Positions 37,155 through 47,177 of a stretch of 64,000 nucleotides of DNA are shown piece after piece. Each line of letters opens with the position of its first letter. The first letter of the stretch is position 1. The notes below the pieces were generated by a model. It was not told the DNA's origin, made no database searches, and saw only the letters and a program-made list of their open reading frames with translations. The position numbers and the translations under genes are program-made. The stretch is from Fuerstiella sp. (GTDB lineage: Bacteria > Planctomycetota > Planctomycetia > Planctomycetales > Planctomycetaceae): NCBI GenBank assembly GCA_022447225.1, contig JAKVAZ010000012.1, forward strand, positions 62,001 through 126,000, in the 5' to 3' direction.

Positions 37155-37918
37155 CCTGCTCTCGATGTCCGAATACCGGCAGGCATGTTGTGCTGCTGGG
37201 GGCCAGCAACCTTGTTCTCCACTGGTCTGTACTGATGAGGCTCGTTTTCAGTCGATGGAATGGATTTATTCACGTCAATACAGCGCATGGGATGGGACGG
37301 TCCTATGTTGCGCCCAGTTACTTTGGCTGGCGCAAGGTACCCGGGATTCTGGATAGTGGGTTGTGGCCAGCACTGACTCAAGACCGGCCGCCGGTCGCTG
37401 CTTTGGTCACAGATCTTGGCAACGATCTCGTTTACGGTCATTCAGCATCAGTGGTGACACAGGCGGCCGCAGAAGCCGTCGCACGACTACGGGACGTGAA
37501 TCCAGACTGTCGAATCGTTGTCACTCGTCCTCCGCTTGAGTCAGTACAGGCACTCTCCGTACTGAGATATCGTTTTATTCGGTCGGCCCTGTTTCCTGCG
37601 TGCCGGCAGTCACTGTCACAAATCGTGGATGCAACACGGGAACTGGACGAAGAGATTCAGCGACTGTCTGATGTGACGCTGGCTGTACAGCCGTCACACT
37701 GGTTTGGAATGGACCCCATCCATATTCGTCGACGATTTCGCAAATCTGCGTACTCAACGTTTCTTGAATCATGGCCCGGTGCAACCAAAACCGGCTCAGG
37801 CACTGAATCGGTGCCTGAGAAACGACCCAAAACAGCGCTGCGCTGGGTTCTCAACAGGAAACTGCTGTGCGAACAACCTTCGGTTGTGTCGGGTCGTGGA
37901 TCTGTTTCAGCGTGGTAG
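37151..37918 (+). CDS. SGNH/GDSL-type hydrolase-like protein, TTG start overlapping trkH
   Basis: The 255-residue protein carries the four SGNH blocks in order: HVVLLGASNLVLHW (block I), NTAHGMGRSYVAP (block II), VTDLGNDLVYGHS (block III, GND) and GMDPIHIRRRFR (block V, DxxH). The family nucleophile is normally the Ser of GDS; here GASN supplies Ser, at the right place. It could be a deacylase or esterase of lipids or polysaccharides. The TTG start at 37151 overlaps the trkH stop (TTGA), and it is coupled. Assignment rests on motif order and is not certain. Confidence 0.6.
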   Translation: MTCSRCPNTGRHVVLLGASNLVLHWSVLMRLVFSRWNGFIHVNTAHGMGRSYVAPSYFGWRKVPGILDSGLWPALTQDRPPVAALVTDLGNDLVYGHSASVVTQAAAEAVARLRDVNPDCRIVVTRPPLESVQALSVLRYRFIRSALFPACRQSLSQIVDATRELDEEIQRLSDVTLAVQPSHWFGMDPIHIRRRFRKSAYSTFLESWPGATKTGSGTESVPEKRPKTALRWVLNRKLLCEQPSVVSGRGSVSAW

Positions 37919-38431
37919 TGCTGTTTCGTGAACTGAAAGTCGTTTCGGCACTTAAGACTAATGTTCTGTTCATCCAGTATTTGTTTAAGCCGGCGGATTG
38001 GAAGATTTTACAGTCTTTGCGTTTGATGGAATTTATAAGAAGTCTTGGAAAAACATCCTGGCCGAACTCAAAAACCAAATGAATAAAATGGAATTGTCCA
38101 CACATTGAACTTATCCGTGCTGTGGATTATTAAATTCCCTCCATCATTAAATTCAGGTCTGTGTCATGCCACTGTCTTGATTACCGAACGAACGGCAGCG
38201 CCACCGGCGGGATTTGCCGGTAGCACTGCCGGGAGGCAGGCAGTTGAATTAGTGCAGGGTGCGACTACAGGAGAAGTCTGCTCAGATTAACATCCACAAA
38301 AAATTCCGATCTTGACGAGATTTAACTAAAGCTCCAGATTGCCTCATCGTGGTAACTTCCGGTGTCGCACGTCGTTATGAGGGCCGTCCTTTGGCGGTGC
38401 ATTCCGGAACAATCCGCAATGGAGTGCTGAG
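37919..38431. other. Intergenic gap of about 0.5 kb
   Basis: The region contains one notable stem-loop (listed separately) and otherwise no supported gene. Short frames such as 38105-38290 have no coding signature. Confidence 0.4.
38193..38231. other. Two-tier stem-loop
   Basis: CGGCAG (38193-38198) pairs with CTGCCG (38226-38231) and, inside it, CCGGC (38204-38208) pairs with GCCGG (38216-38220). The loop is seven bases. The structure lies about 275 bases after the SGNH gene stop. No T-run follows. It may be a terminator or an mRNA structure. Confidence 0.35.
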
Positions 38432-39088
38432 ATGAGCCAGATAGGTAAATGGATCGTCGGGGTGTTTATTGGTTGTTATCTGGCAGTGTTATCGTTCGGA
38501 ATCATCGGCCATGCGTTGAAGTTTGGTGTGGCCGGAAACACTCTCAGCTATTTGGTTGTTTGGGACATGTTCTGTGGATGGCAGGCGTATGATCAGCGTA
38601 CTCATTTGATTGCCGAATCGGAGTCCGGCCGGTACTACGACCTGCGTGAACCGTGGGGGGAGTTTCATCCATACGGAAGCCTGGGACGTTTTCAGTACGA
38701 TGTCCTTGGTCACATGGTGTCAAAACACATCAATCATCTTTTGAACCATACTCAACATGAACCGATTGATTCCGTGTATGTTGTCGAGGAGGCCTGGCCA
38801 AAACAGTACAACCTGCCGGAGCGATTGTGGAAGCAGAATTTTGGCACCGAACGTGACAAAATTTCGTATTACCATCTTCGTGCAACCTGCAACGGCGACG
38901 GCAGGGTTGTCAATTTAAATCCGGACTGGCTGAATCAGCAGGTGCTGAATTCAATCGGAGATAATCCGAGACTTCGTCGTGAAGTGAGTCAGGCGCATTC
39001 CAGCTTCGGAATGTGGTACGTGCCAACTTCTGGATCGTCTCGTCACGGACTTCGGAAGTCAGCAGCAGCACTGCCTTCCACTAACTAA
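38432..39088 (+). CDS. Membrane-anchored protein of unknown function (HTTM-gene partner)
   Basis: I do not recognise a family. The 218-residue product has an N-terminal membrane anchor (WIVGVFIGCYLAVLSFGIIG) and then a soluble domain with WDMFCGWQAYDQRTH, YYDLREPWGEF and RFQYDVLGHMVSKHINHLL. GGAG eight bases before the ATG supports the start. It lies 83 bases before the HTTM gene and points the same way, so the two are likely co-transcribed and functionally tied. A His/Asp-rich tract might be a metal site (inference). Confidence 0.72.
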   Translation: MSQIGKWIVGVFIGCYLAVLSFGIIGHALKFGVAGNTLSYLVVWDMFCGWQAYDQRTHLIAESESGRYYDLREPWGEFHPYGSLGRFQYDVLGHMVSKHINHLLNHTQHEPIDSVYVVEEAWPKQYNLPERLWKQNFGTERDKISYYHLRATCNGDGRVVNLNPDWLNQQVLNSIGDNPRLRREVSQAHSSFGMWYVPTSGSSRHGLRKSAAALPSTN

Positions 39089-39171
39089 TTCCATCGAGGA
39101 TCCCGTTCGGTGCAGCAGCGAGAGACGCTTTGCTTCGGATTATTACCCTCAAGCCATGTGAGCACTCACTT

Positions 39172-40677
39172 ATGAATCGTCCACGACAGAAAGAGGCCAG
39201 TCTGCGGGATGCGATATCGGATTTCTTCTTCGACGAGCAGGTGCCGGTGGGAGCCGCTCTCACACGTGTCTTTTTACCGCTGATGGCACTACTGCCCATG
39301 CTGATGCGGTTTCCTCGCGTACGTGAACTGTATTCTTCGGACGGTACACCTGTGCAGATGTTTGAGTTGTTCGGTAACGGACAAGTGCTTCCGGTCCCAG
39401 GCCCCGGACTGGCTGTCATGCTCTATTCGCTCATGGTGTTTTGTCTGATGTGTGGAGTTGTGGGATGGAAAACCCGCCTCTCGCTCGCTGTCGGAACGGC
39501 TTTGTATGTGTACTTCAATCTGATGGATGGGATTGGCACTATGACGAAGTACAGTGTGATCGCAGGACACTTACTGATGCTGCTGACACTGTCGCCTTGT
39601 GGCCGAATGTGGTCCGTCGATGAGTGGCTGAGACAGCGGAAAAATGGCGCCGTGCCGGTCGTACCACAGGCGTTTCCGGTGTGGTCCGTTCGGCTTATGC
39701 AGTTGCTGTTTGCATACGTTTATTTTGGAGCCGCAATTACAAAAATTCAGACGGACGCTTTCTTCAGCGGAGAGCAGATGAGGTACTGGATGCTTAGTAA
39801 CTGGAATTACGAAAATCCGGTTGGAGAACTTTTGGCGATGTGGCCTCCCGTGCTGCTGGTCAGTGCATACCTGACGGTGGTCTGGGAGATTTTGTTCGGA
39901 GTTCTTGTGTGGAACCGGCGATTGCGTGTGCCGATGCTGGCTATAGGCGCTGTGTTTCATCTTGGTACCTGGCTTCTTCTCGGTCTGTATATTTTTCCGG
40001 CGGTTTGTCTTTCCGGCTACCTGTGTTTTGTTACTACCGAAGACGTGGTCAGGGTTCGGCGCTGGTTAAAATCCCGAGGCTGGCAGGTGACCAGGCTGAG
40101 AAACACGGCTCTTCGAACACAAATGCCGTCAGCCGTTCCCTCTGGTATTGCCTGGTTTATTGCGGCCGGACTGTTTGCAGTTGGCACCGTGGAAGCGGAA
40201 TACCGTCTGGATCTTTATGGAGTCCGGGGCGAATCGGGAATGATGCCTCTCACAGAAATACAGCGTGAACGGGCTATTGCTTTGATCAGCGGTGAGACTC
40301 CCCTGCGTGAGAAAGACAAATTCTTTTCATTTCAGATTGGAAATACTTCGTTTGGAGGCCAGCTGGCAAATCGTCGGGAAGTTTTTGAGTACGGTGATGT
40401 TGTGATTGCCGAGTGCAATCTGAATCCACCTCATGAAGATATGTGGGTCGAATGTGTCCTGGAAGATGAAGACGAACACAAGCTTGATACAGTCGGACAG
40501 GTGATCACACGGGAGATGCTGCGGGGGCAATTTACCTACCTGCTCGGTAATCGACTCTCCCCAGGCCGGTATTCAATGGTTCTTCGCAGTGCCGGTCATG
40601 AAATCAGCCGGCGCGGGTTCTCGCTCACCGGCGAGCCGCCGGTGTGTAAAATGGATACCGACGTATTCGGCAACTGA
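39172..40677 (+). CDS. HTTM (vitamin K-dependent carboxylase-like) membrane protein
   Basis: From ATG 39172 the protein has 501 residues. It carries the HTTM (horizontally transferred transmembrane) domain related to vitamin K-dependent gamma-carboxylase: ALTRVFLPLMALLPML, a predicted quinone-binding core ending FAYVYFGAAITKIQTDAFFSGEQMRYWML, and FHLGTWLLLGLYIFP. About seven hydrophobic spans can be read. The C-terminal part (from about 400) is soluble and lies on the other side of the membrane. A reaction is not established for bacterial members; a carboxylase-like epoxidation is inferred only from the family. ATG 39130 would add 14 residues. Confidence 0.82.
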   Translation: MNRPRQKEASLRDAISDFFFDEQVPVGAALTRVFLPLMALLPMLMRFPRVRELYSSDGTPVQMFELFGNGQVLPVPGPGLAVMLYSLMVFCLMCGVVGWKTRLSLAVGTALYVYFNLMDGIGTMTKYSVIAGHLLMLLTLSPCGRMWSVDEWLRQRKNGAVPVVPQAFPVWSVRLMQLLFAYVYFGAAITKIQTDAFFSGEQMRYWMLSNWNYENPVGELLAMWPPVLLVSAYLTVVWEILFGVLVWNRRLRVPMLAIGAVFHLGTWLLLGLYIFPAVCLSGYLCFVTTEDVVRVRRWLKSRGWQVTRLRNTALRTQMPSAVPSGIAWFIAAGLFAVGTVEAEYRLDLYGVRGESGMMPLTEIQRERAIALISGETPLREKDKFFSFQIGNTSFGGQLANRREVFEYGDVVIAECNLNPPHEDMWVECVLEDEDEHKLDTVGQVITREMLRGQFTYLLGNRLSPGRYSMVLRSAGHEISRRGFSLTGEPPVCKMDTDVFGN

Positions 40678-40931
40678 CTGTTCTCACAACCGATCCCGGT
40701 ATGATTACCGTCTTATTCGTCAAAGTCGGTGATCTGAAGGCATGGCAGAGGTCGTCTTTCGGAAAAGCCGATATGTCAGTCAGTTCTTCAGGTTGCGCGT
40801 TTCTGCATCCTGTGAAGGCTTTTACATCTTTTTTGGAGATGTAATTGTCTGTGCTGTTTGGCCGGTTCCAGTTCAGCTGACAGCAGATCGCGTGTGTATC
40901 GTTTTCCGACTGCAGACTTCCGGGGTCATCG

Positions 40932-42053
40932 ATGTCCTTGTGTTTTCTCACCGGTGTGTCAGTTCGATTGAGACATTTAGCCGTCAACCTTGCATTGTTG
41001 TTCTGGGCCACTGTCTGCGGAGCACACACGTTTGATGTTCCTGCTGTTCCGGACAAAGATCCGGCCTCGCTTCCGGCGACCTCGTGGGGAACCGACGGTG
41101 GCTACTGGATCGTTTCCACCTATGAATCACCTCAGTCGTTCTGCTTGCAATCGCCGGAATTTGTTCCCTCTGTAACGCGAGTAGAATGTGGATGCGGTCA
41201 CTCGCGCGTCTGTTTCAAACAAATGTGCCGATCACTGGTGCCGAATGTACCTGTCTGTATTTTTATTCACGGAAGTTTTGTAAGCCTGGCCGAGAACAGG
41301 CAGCAGGCCGGAATGACCCATCGCTGGCTCAGATCTTCAGCGTGTGGACACCCCCTGCAGGTGATCAATTTTATATGGCCGAGTTCCCGGCCAATTCTGA
41401 TTCCGACCGTCAAAATTGATGTGAATCTGCTGGGACGTCGAGCGGCTCGGAACGGCTGGTATCTTGCAGAACTCATTCGTCACCTTCCCCCTGAATGTCC
41501 CGTGTGTCTCATTGGGCACAGTCATGGCTGCAGAACGGTTGCATCTGCACTGCACTTAATGGGTGGAGGATCGGTGCAGGGAATCACTCATCTGGCGGCC
41601 GGTTCCGACATGCGACCGATTCGCACCGTGTTCGCTGCGGCCGCTATTCGACACGATTGGCTGAACCCTGGTGAACGTTACGGGAGAGCCCTTTGCAGCA
41701 CTGATTGTCTGATTAATCTGGAAAACAGATACGACCCCGCACTTTTTATTTATCCGTTAAGCAACCTGTTTGCCGGCCGTTCACTTGGTTCAATCGGATT
41801 TACTGACGGAGACAGACGTGACCTCGGGAACTGGTCGCGTAAGGTTCAGGATTACGACGTGTCAGAATTCATTGGTGTTGGCCACCTGTGGCCTCGTTTT
41901 CTGCAGGATCAGCGTCTTGCCTGGTTGATTCGAAATTTTGTATACTTCCCCAAATGCGGTCCAACAGCGGGTACGACTGCGTCAGGTGAACAAACCGTTT
42001 CAGAGACGATGGTATTACCCGTGGCGTTTCCGAGTGAGCCGGCAAATTCTTAA
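40932..42053 (+). CDS. Secreted alpha/beta hydrolase-like protein
   Basis: The 373-residue product has a signal peptide (about residues 1-32) and then an alpha/beta-hydrolase core. CIFIHGSFVSLAENR is the oxyanion-hole region and CLIGHSHGCRTVASAL the nucleophile elbow (GHSHG, serine near residue 196). A C-terminal GVGHLWPRF supplies a candidate histidine. The lipase/acyltransferase or esterase substrate is not known. It does not overlap the HTTM gene 255 bases upstream, and could be a separate unit. Confidence 0.8.
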   Translation: MSLCFLTGVSVRLRHLAVNLALLFWATVCGAHTFDVPAVPDKDPASLPATSWGTDGGYWIVSTYESPQSFCLQSPEFVPSVTRVECGCGHSRVCFKQMCRSLVPNVPVCIFIHGSFVSLAENRQQAGMTHRWLRSSACGHPLQVINFIWPSSRPILIPTVKIDVNLLGRRAARNGWYLAELIRHLPPECPVCLIGHSHGCRTVASALHLMGGGSVQGITHLAAGSDMRPIRTVFAAAAIRHDWLNPGERYGRALCSTDCLINLENRYDPALFIYPLSNLFAGRSLGSIGFTDGDRRDLGNWSRKVQDYDVSEFIGVGHLWPRFLQDQRLAWLIRNFVYFPKCGPTAGTTASGEQTVSETMVLPVAFPSEPANS

Positions 42054-42657
42054 TTTGGCCTGACTTGAATCCCTAATCCCCGTGGATGTTTGGAGTGGCA
42101 CAGGGGTGGTGGATGGTATTCGGCAGGTCTTCATCGTACCCGTGGCAAAACGGGTTGCGTGGAAAGCTGAAGCTGCTTCCGTAATCGCGTGCTCCATCTC
42201 CGTGTTCAGGGATGACAGGCAGGGGCGGATGTGGAAAGAACACACCACCGTCGATCCCCGGTGTCGGATCGTGTCGATACATGATCATTGCACTTCCCTG
42301 AGCAATCATTGAGTCAGTACCGATTCTCTTGTGACCGGTGGGTTTGCTGCCGGATTGAATGGTCCGGGGCCTGAGCCGGTGTTCAGAAACAACGAACTTG
42401 GCGATCCGAACCGACTGAATGGTCGTGCACCTGAACGGTTATGTTCTGCAGCCTACGCCGATGATGTGAAAACGACCGGTAGGGGAACGCATGAAAATGA
42501 TTGAATCATGAGCCGTATCCGAACATCAATGCAGACAGGAAGAGACAACATTGTTTCATCCCACCGCGACAACCTGTCACTGGAACAGCTTGCCGGTTTG
42601 TCAAATTTGTGTTCCGGAATATAACTCAAGTCGTGATATCTCAGATAATCTTCAAGT
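42054..42657. other. Convergent gap of about 0.6 kb
   Basis: It separates the hydrolase gene from the end of the coiled-coil gene. On the minus strand an open frame (42073-42309) reads a Pro/His-rich product (GVFFPHPPLPVIPEHGDG) with no known family. The remaining part shows only tracts of short frames. Confidence 0.4.
42073..42309 (-). CDS. Unrecognised small ORF, Pro/His-rich
   Basis: A 78-codon frame with MIAQGSAMIMYRHDP and IDGGVFFPHPPLPVIP. The product has no hydrophobic core and no known family, and the opposite strand is also open over the same bases. It is listed as a doubtful gene. It lies downstream of the coiled-coil gene on the same strand. Confidence 0.22.
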   Translation of the reverse strand: MIAQGSAMIMYRHDPTPGIDGGVFFPHPPLPVIPEHGDGARDYGSSFSFPRNPFCHGYDEDLPNTIHHPCATPNIHGD

Positions 42658-44244
42658 CTAATGTCTCACAACCTGGATGTGATTAACGTCAGACCTGTTC
42701 AGTGTTGGATGCTGCGCCGGCATGTGTGCCACATCATCCTGTATGTTCGTACACTGAAAGAGGTGTTTGCAAAAAACTGAAACAGCTGCGCTGAGTTCAG
42801 TCCGGCTGCGCTCAGCATTCAGGCAGTCAAGTACTGTTGCAGCCTGCTGAACGTCTTCTTCTGTCGAATAACCTTCAGCATACAGTCGCTGCATGCTGTG
42901 GAGTTGATGCTCAGCGAGTTTCTTTTGCGCAGCGATAACATCCAGTTCCGGCTGTCGATCAGTGGCTAAATTGAATAGTACCTCTCGCTGACGGTTTACA
43001 TTTGTTGTCTCCGGGTCACGACCTGTCTCCAGGCGGTAGAGCGAAATGGCATAAAAGACAAAGGCTTTGCGCCGTGTCAATTCTGCCGTCATTAGATTTT
43101 CTATTGCCTTGACCAGCCTCATTTCGTTACGTGAAACAGTGTGTTGTGTGGGCAACAACGGGGCATCAGCAGGCGTCACGGAACGTTTGTCAAACCGTAA
43201 TGTCTGTAACCGAGTGGTGTTCAGTTGCTCTCGACCGGCGTCGTAGGATTCCTTTGCGATCCTCATCAACAGTCCCATCTTTTTTATTCGGCTGATACAG
43301 TCGGAGTCTTCGACACCGCTGCAACCCGGTCGATTCATAATGTGGATCTCTCTCTGCAGGCGATGGATAAGTTTTTGGGACTGATTTATTTTCGTATCGA
43401 CTGCTTTAAGTTGATTGGAAGGTGACATTGACGCTGCACTGATCTTCATCAGTAATCGACGAAAACTTTGCTGGCGGACCAGGCTGCGTTTTGCCTGAAT
43501 GACCAGCAGACGCCGACTTTCCACTACCCACCGTTGAGCAGCGTCGGACATAGTTGTTGTTCCTGCTGTATACTGATCGCCTCCTTTATCAGCCCGGTGT
43601 GCATATTCAAACTGGACCGGGTTCATCAGTACTCGGTCCAGACGGTCGGGGACCATTGGAATTAGATCCGGGAGTTCAGTGGCTGTTTCGGGTTTGAAAA
43701 TGAAATCACACACAGAAGCGGTGTCCGTTTCTCGCCACGTTGACAGCTGTCTTGTGTTCCGATTACGCACGATGTCTGAAAAACGCGACTTTGTTTTGGC
43801 TGTCAGCTTCTCAATGCGGTGAACGATTGACATAACACGGCGATCCGGAGGAATGAGGATTCTGGCACATGGATCGTTTCGGAAGGCCAGTGGTACACCA
43901 GGAATAAAAAGAACAACCTTTGAGATAGGATCAGTCGGAAAGCGATGTAACCTGTTGAACTGCGTCCGCTGCAGACGCAGCAGCTCTGACCATTCTTCTG
44001 CCTGGGTGGCCCGTTCAACGGCTCGAGCCAGTTCGCGTTTGGATGCTTTTCCCAGCCTGTGAATGTGTTCCGTCTCAGCTTCTTGTCGCCTGCGATAGTC
44101 CTTCTCTTCGTCGAATGCCTGAGACTCTCTGACGATAGCGGCCATCCACTCAAGCGAAAGCTCATCGACCGACGAGGTCGTTAATCCCGATGGCACCGTT
44201 ACTGCTGCAACGGCAGCCTGTATAATGAGCAGAATGTGGAGCAT
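42658..44244 (-). CDS. Secreted long coiled-coil protein, TolC-like tail
   Basis: From ATG 44244 the product has 528 residues, with a signal peptide (MLHILLIIQAAVAAV). The whole chain is helical and charged, with long heptad-like runs. The last 150 residues (VLFNLATDRQPELD, LAEHQLHSMQRLYAEGYSTEEDV) resemble the periplasmic helical barrel of outer-membrane efflux (TolC/OEP) proteins, but the beta-barrel segments are not seen. Probably a periplasmic structural or assembly factor. It lies downstream of the CehA gene on the same strand. Confidence 0.65.
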   Translation of the reverse strand: MLHILLIIQAAVAAVTVPSGLTTSSVDELSLEWMAAIVRESQAFDEEKDYRRRQEAETEHIHRLGKASKRELARAVERATQAEEWSELLRLQRTQFNRLHRFPTDPISKVVLFIPGVPLAFRNDPCARILIPPDRRVMSIVHRIEKLTAKTKSRFSDIVRNRNTRQLSTWRETDTASVCDFIFKPETATELPDLIPMVPDRLDRVLMNPVQFEYAHRADKGGDQYTAGTTTMSDAAQRWVVESRRLLVIQAKRSLVRQQSFRRLLMKISAASMSPSNQLKAVDTKINQSQKLIHRLQREIHIMNRPGCSGVEDSDCISRIKKMGLLMRIAKESYDAGREQLNTTRLQTLRFDKRSVTPADAPLLPTQHTVSRNEMRLVKAIENLMTAELTRRKAFVFYAISLYRLETGRDPETTNVNRQREVLFNLATDRQPELDVIAAQKKLAEHQLHSMQRLYAEGYSTEEDVQQAATVLDCLNAERSRTELSAAVSVFCKHLFQCTNIQDDVAHMPAQHPTLNRSDVNHIQVVRH

Positions 44245-44545
44245 AGTGCAGGACCAACATACGGATATCTGATTGAACAACCGATTCGTTCGGTTTTCAA
44301 ATGCAACTTCGGTTCCGAAGACCGAACAGAAGCAACACGCGATCCGTGAGTCCTGATGTTTCCATCCCGCAGGTTAGTATCGACCACACGGCTCAGTGTG
44401 TCAGTTTGACTATCATTGCTGAGGCGCTCACTCTATGTACATCTACTGATGTAATGGCAAAAGACACGTCCGTGGCTTCATGCACAGAGGTATGTTGCAA
44501 ATCCAACACATTGTCTGCCTCCCGGCAACAAATCGTGTTGAGTGG
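44245..44545. other. Intergenic gap between CehA and coiled-coil genes
   Basis: About 300 bases with no supported gene. It probably contains the promoter of the coiled-coil gene. No repeat or motif stands out. Confidence 0.4.
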
Positions 44546-46936
44546 TTACTTTGAGGATTCGGTCAGGATTTGTCTGTAAATGGCTGTCGCGCGATTGTAT
44601 GCATTCTGCGCTTCTGATCGCTCTTCTTCCCGAATGCGATCCTTCTTGGAATTCCAGCATGTTTCGACGGCTTCAACACACCATTCGGCACTTCGGCGAT
44701 TTGCGCGAATCGACATTCCGTCAATATGTACGAATACGGGATTGGTGTGACAGGATGCCAGAATTCTGACAGCAACCCACGAGGACTCCTCCAGCTCAAC
44801 GGGCACTGACACTGCTTGGATGTGTCCATCTGCAACCAATTCCGTTGTCGATACGACTTCACCGTTAACGATAATCTCGACCGGAACGGTCCGGGTGTTA
44901 CCGATGCGTGCTCGTTCCACATGCCAGTATGGTTTTTCGTCCAGCCGACGACTGCGGATCGCTTCCGTTTCCGATGTCACAGACTCCTGCAGCATCGCCG
45001 CTGCGTCGAATGTTACCTGCACCGTTTGAGGTCCATCGAGATCCAGGCGACTGGCAACACCGCCGGGTCCCTGTTCTCCCACATTCAGATCATTGACTTT
45101 GAAATTCATCAGATGACTTAGGCCATCGCAGCAGTAGCTGCGTCCGTCGCGGAGTCCGTCCACCCAGGTTTCGTAAGTCAGTTCCTCATCTTTGAGCTTG
45201 ACGTAGATCCGTCCGAGTCCAACACGCTCGCCATAAATGCAGGGGAAGTCCGTCTCACCGCTGATTCGACTGGTCATGCCGCAGTTGAGTGTGTGGTACC
45301 ACACATTGAGTTCCCAAATGACCGGTGTGTCCACTGCTGAAATAAAGTCACACACGCCCAGAGCTGTGGTGACGACATATTCGTTTGCCCCTATCCCGTT
45401 AAATCGCGGCATTGCGTAGTCTGGCAGCTGATTGGCGCATTTTCCCTTCCAGCCCGCTGCTGCTCCACCGTATTTTTGACCGGAAAACTCTCGATCACCG
45501 TTGGGCATGATATCGGGCAGGCTCAGTCCCCAGCCACTGTGACTGTATCCGGCTACGCCCCCCTGATCCTTCGTCCACTTGAGCACCGGATACGTCCAGC
45601 TGGGCCATTCTTCCAGGGATTCGGTTCCGGGATAGTCGTCATCGTTAAGGTTCAGTAAACACAGGTGTCCGGCATGCGAAGAGGGAAACCCACTGACCTC
45701 GACGTCGTATCGCATAAGGTTGTCGGGCGTCGACAGGGTGTGCACTTGTCCCTCAAAGAACTCCTTTTGTGTATACCAGCAGGGTCCCCAGCTCAAAACA
45801 CAACCAACATTCAGGTCTTCCCCCAGAATGTGACGCATCATGGCTTCAGGGCCCACCCCTTCGGTTGGGCTGTCGTAGTGAGAGCATCCGGCGGCATGTA
45901 CATGATGATCACCGGAAAACCAGTTGTGCTTCGCAGCATGAATCCATCGTTCCAGTCGAAACACTTCGGTGTGCGTTGGTGTATCCGGTACGGTGATATG
46001 TTTTGTTACAGGCAGGTATTCCGGGCCGCGAGCAGTATTAACTGTGTATTCGCCGGGCGGTAACAGGAGTGTCTCGCCATCAGCGCGATAAACCTGCTCG
46101 TGAAAAAAGAAGTCCGGTGCCAGACGTTTGGCGACATTCGGATAGATGCGTTCCTGGTCGTCTTTCACGACAAAGGAGGCTGTGGTCGGATTGCCGTCAA
46201 AATCAAGTACCTGCAGCCTGACAGCAACAGCAGGTATACAATTAAACAGAATCGGGACCGCATTTCGGAATCCAATATCCTGAGTTCCCTGCCCAACGTT
46301 GAAGGACAGCGCTGCCTCACGTTTTCCGGTATCACGGCTGGAGATCATCAGGATCTGATATTCCAGTTCGAGGCCCGAAAGTGTTCCTTTCATGGGCTGA
46401 CGCTTTAACATTGACAGGTCCAGGAATCGATCCGGAATCTCACTGGCATCGACGAGCTTGTCCACAGTCGCCGGTCGCTGCCGCGGGGACGTTCCTCTCA
46501 TGTACACCGGAGCAGCCTGCGGGCTGTCAGCGATCAGCTCCGGATTGATTCCTGCTTCGTTGCGCACCTTAACCAGAAATGCTCGCCATCCATGCTGCAT
46601 CAATTCTTTTTTTACCGGTCCGGGGGCGACCTTTACTCGACTCTCCGGATTAATGTGAACCTCGGCAACGCATAGTGGATCCAGTAGTTTCTGCAGTTCG
46701 CGCACGGCCCGACGATCCTGTTGCATTCGATCGATTTCATTTAATCGTTTTCTGATGCTTTCGCTGAGCGGTGCCCCGGCAAACTTCAGTGCTTCTTCGA
46801 CTCGGCGGACTGATGCCATCAGCGGCTGTCGATCGACCTTCCGCACGGTTGTTAATTCCTGTCCTCTCAATGTGGACAGAGTTATCAGTACGTTGAGAGC
46901 TGCGATGCTCGCGACAGAGTGGTGTTTTCGGAACAT
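44546..46936 (-). CDS. CehA/McbA family metallohydrolase domain protein
   Basis: From ATG 46936 the product has 796 residues with a signal peptide (MFRKHHSVASIAALNVLITLS). The first third is a beta-rich region, ending in a carboxypeptidase-regulatory-like stretch (LLPPGEYTVNTARGPEYLPV). The PHP-type metal-dependent hydrolase domain then begins with NWFSGDHHVHAAGC, and continues GVAGYSHSGWGLS and FISAVDTP. CehA/McbA proteins act on carbaryl-type carbamates, but the native substrates of planctomycete members are unknown. Several metal-binding histidines are kept, so activity is likely. The frame extends upstream to 47149, without similarity. Confidence 0.85.
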   Translation of the reverse strand: MFRKHHSVASIAALNVLITLSTLRGQELTTVRKVDRQPLMASVRRVEEALKFAGAPLSESIRKRLNEIDRMQQDRRAVRELQKLLDPLCVAEVHINPESRVKVAPGPVKKELMQHGWRAFLVKVRNEAGINPELIADSPQAAPVYMRGTSPRQRPATVDKLVDASEIPDRFLDLSMLKRQPMKGTLSGLELEYQILMISSRDTGKREAALSFNVGQGTQDIGFRNAVPILFNCIPAVAVRLQVLDFDGNPTTASFVVKDDQERIYPNVAKRLAPDFFFHEQVYRADGETLLLPPGEYTVNTARGPEYLPVTKHITVPDTPTHTEVFRLERWIHAAKHNWFSGDHHVHAAGCSHYDSPTEGVGPEAMMRHILGEDLNVGCVLSWGPCWYTQKEFFEGQVHTLSTPDNLMRYDVEVSGFPSSHAGHLCLLNLNDDDYPGTESLEEWPSWTYPVLKWTKDQGGVAGYSHSGWGLSLPDIMPNGDREFSGQKYGGAAAGWKGKCANQLPDYAMPRFNGIGANEYVVTTALGVCDFISAVDTPVIWELNVWYHTLNCGMTSRISGETDFPCIYGERVGLGRIYVKLKDEELTYETWVDGLRDGRSYCCDGLSHLMNFKVNDLNVGEQGPGGVASRLDLDGPQTVQVTFDAAAMLQESVTSETEAIRSRRLDEKPYWHVERARIGNTRTVPVEIIVNGEVVSTTELVADGHIQAVSVPVELEESSWVAVRILASCHTNPVFVHIDGMSIRANRRSAEWCVEAVETCWNSKKDRIREEERSEAQNAYNRATAIYRQILTESSK

Positions 46937-47177
46937 GACGAAGTCCTTTGCGGGGAGCATGTGAAGAAATCGGACCACTGGGGCCGAGCAAAAGTCCGAA
47001 CCGGATCGTCGAGAACACGCTGACTCCGATACTCTCGATTGGCAGGACGCAATCCTAAAGGTCCGCTGCACCAGACTCAAGCAGGCCACTACCTCAATCA
47101 CATGAAACATGATTCCAAAACGGATATCAATTTTGTGGTCCATCGTCACGGTTTTGGCTGAATACGATCCACCAATA

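Noticed and set aside
44546-46936. Start at 47149 for the CehA gene
   Set aside because: ATG 46936 gives a clean signal peptide; the longer N-terminus has no similarity.
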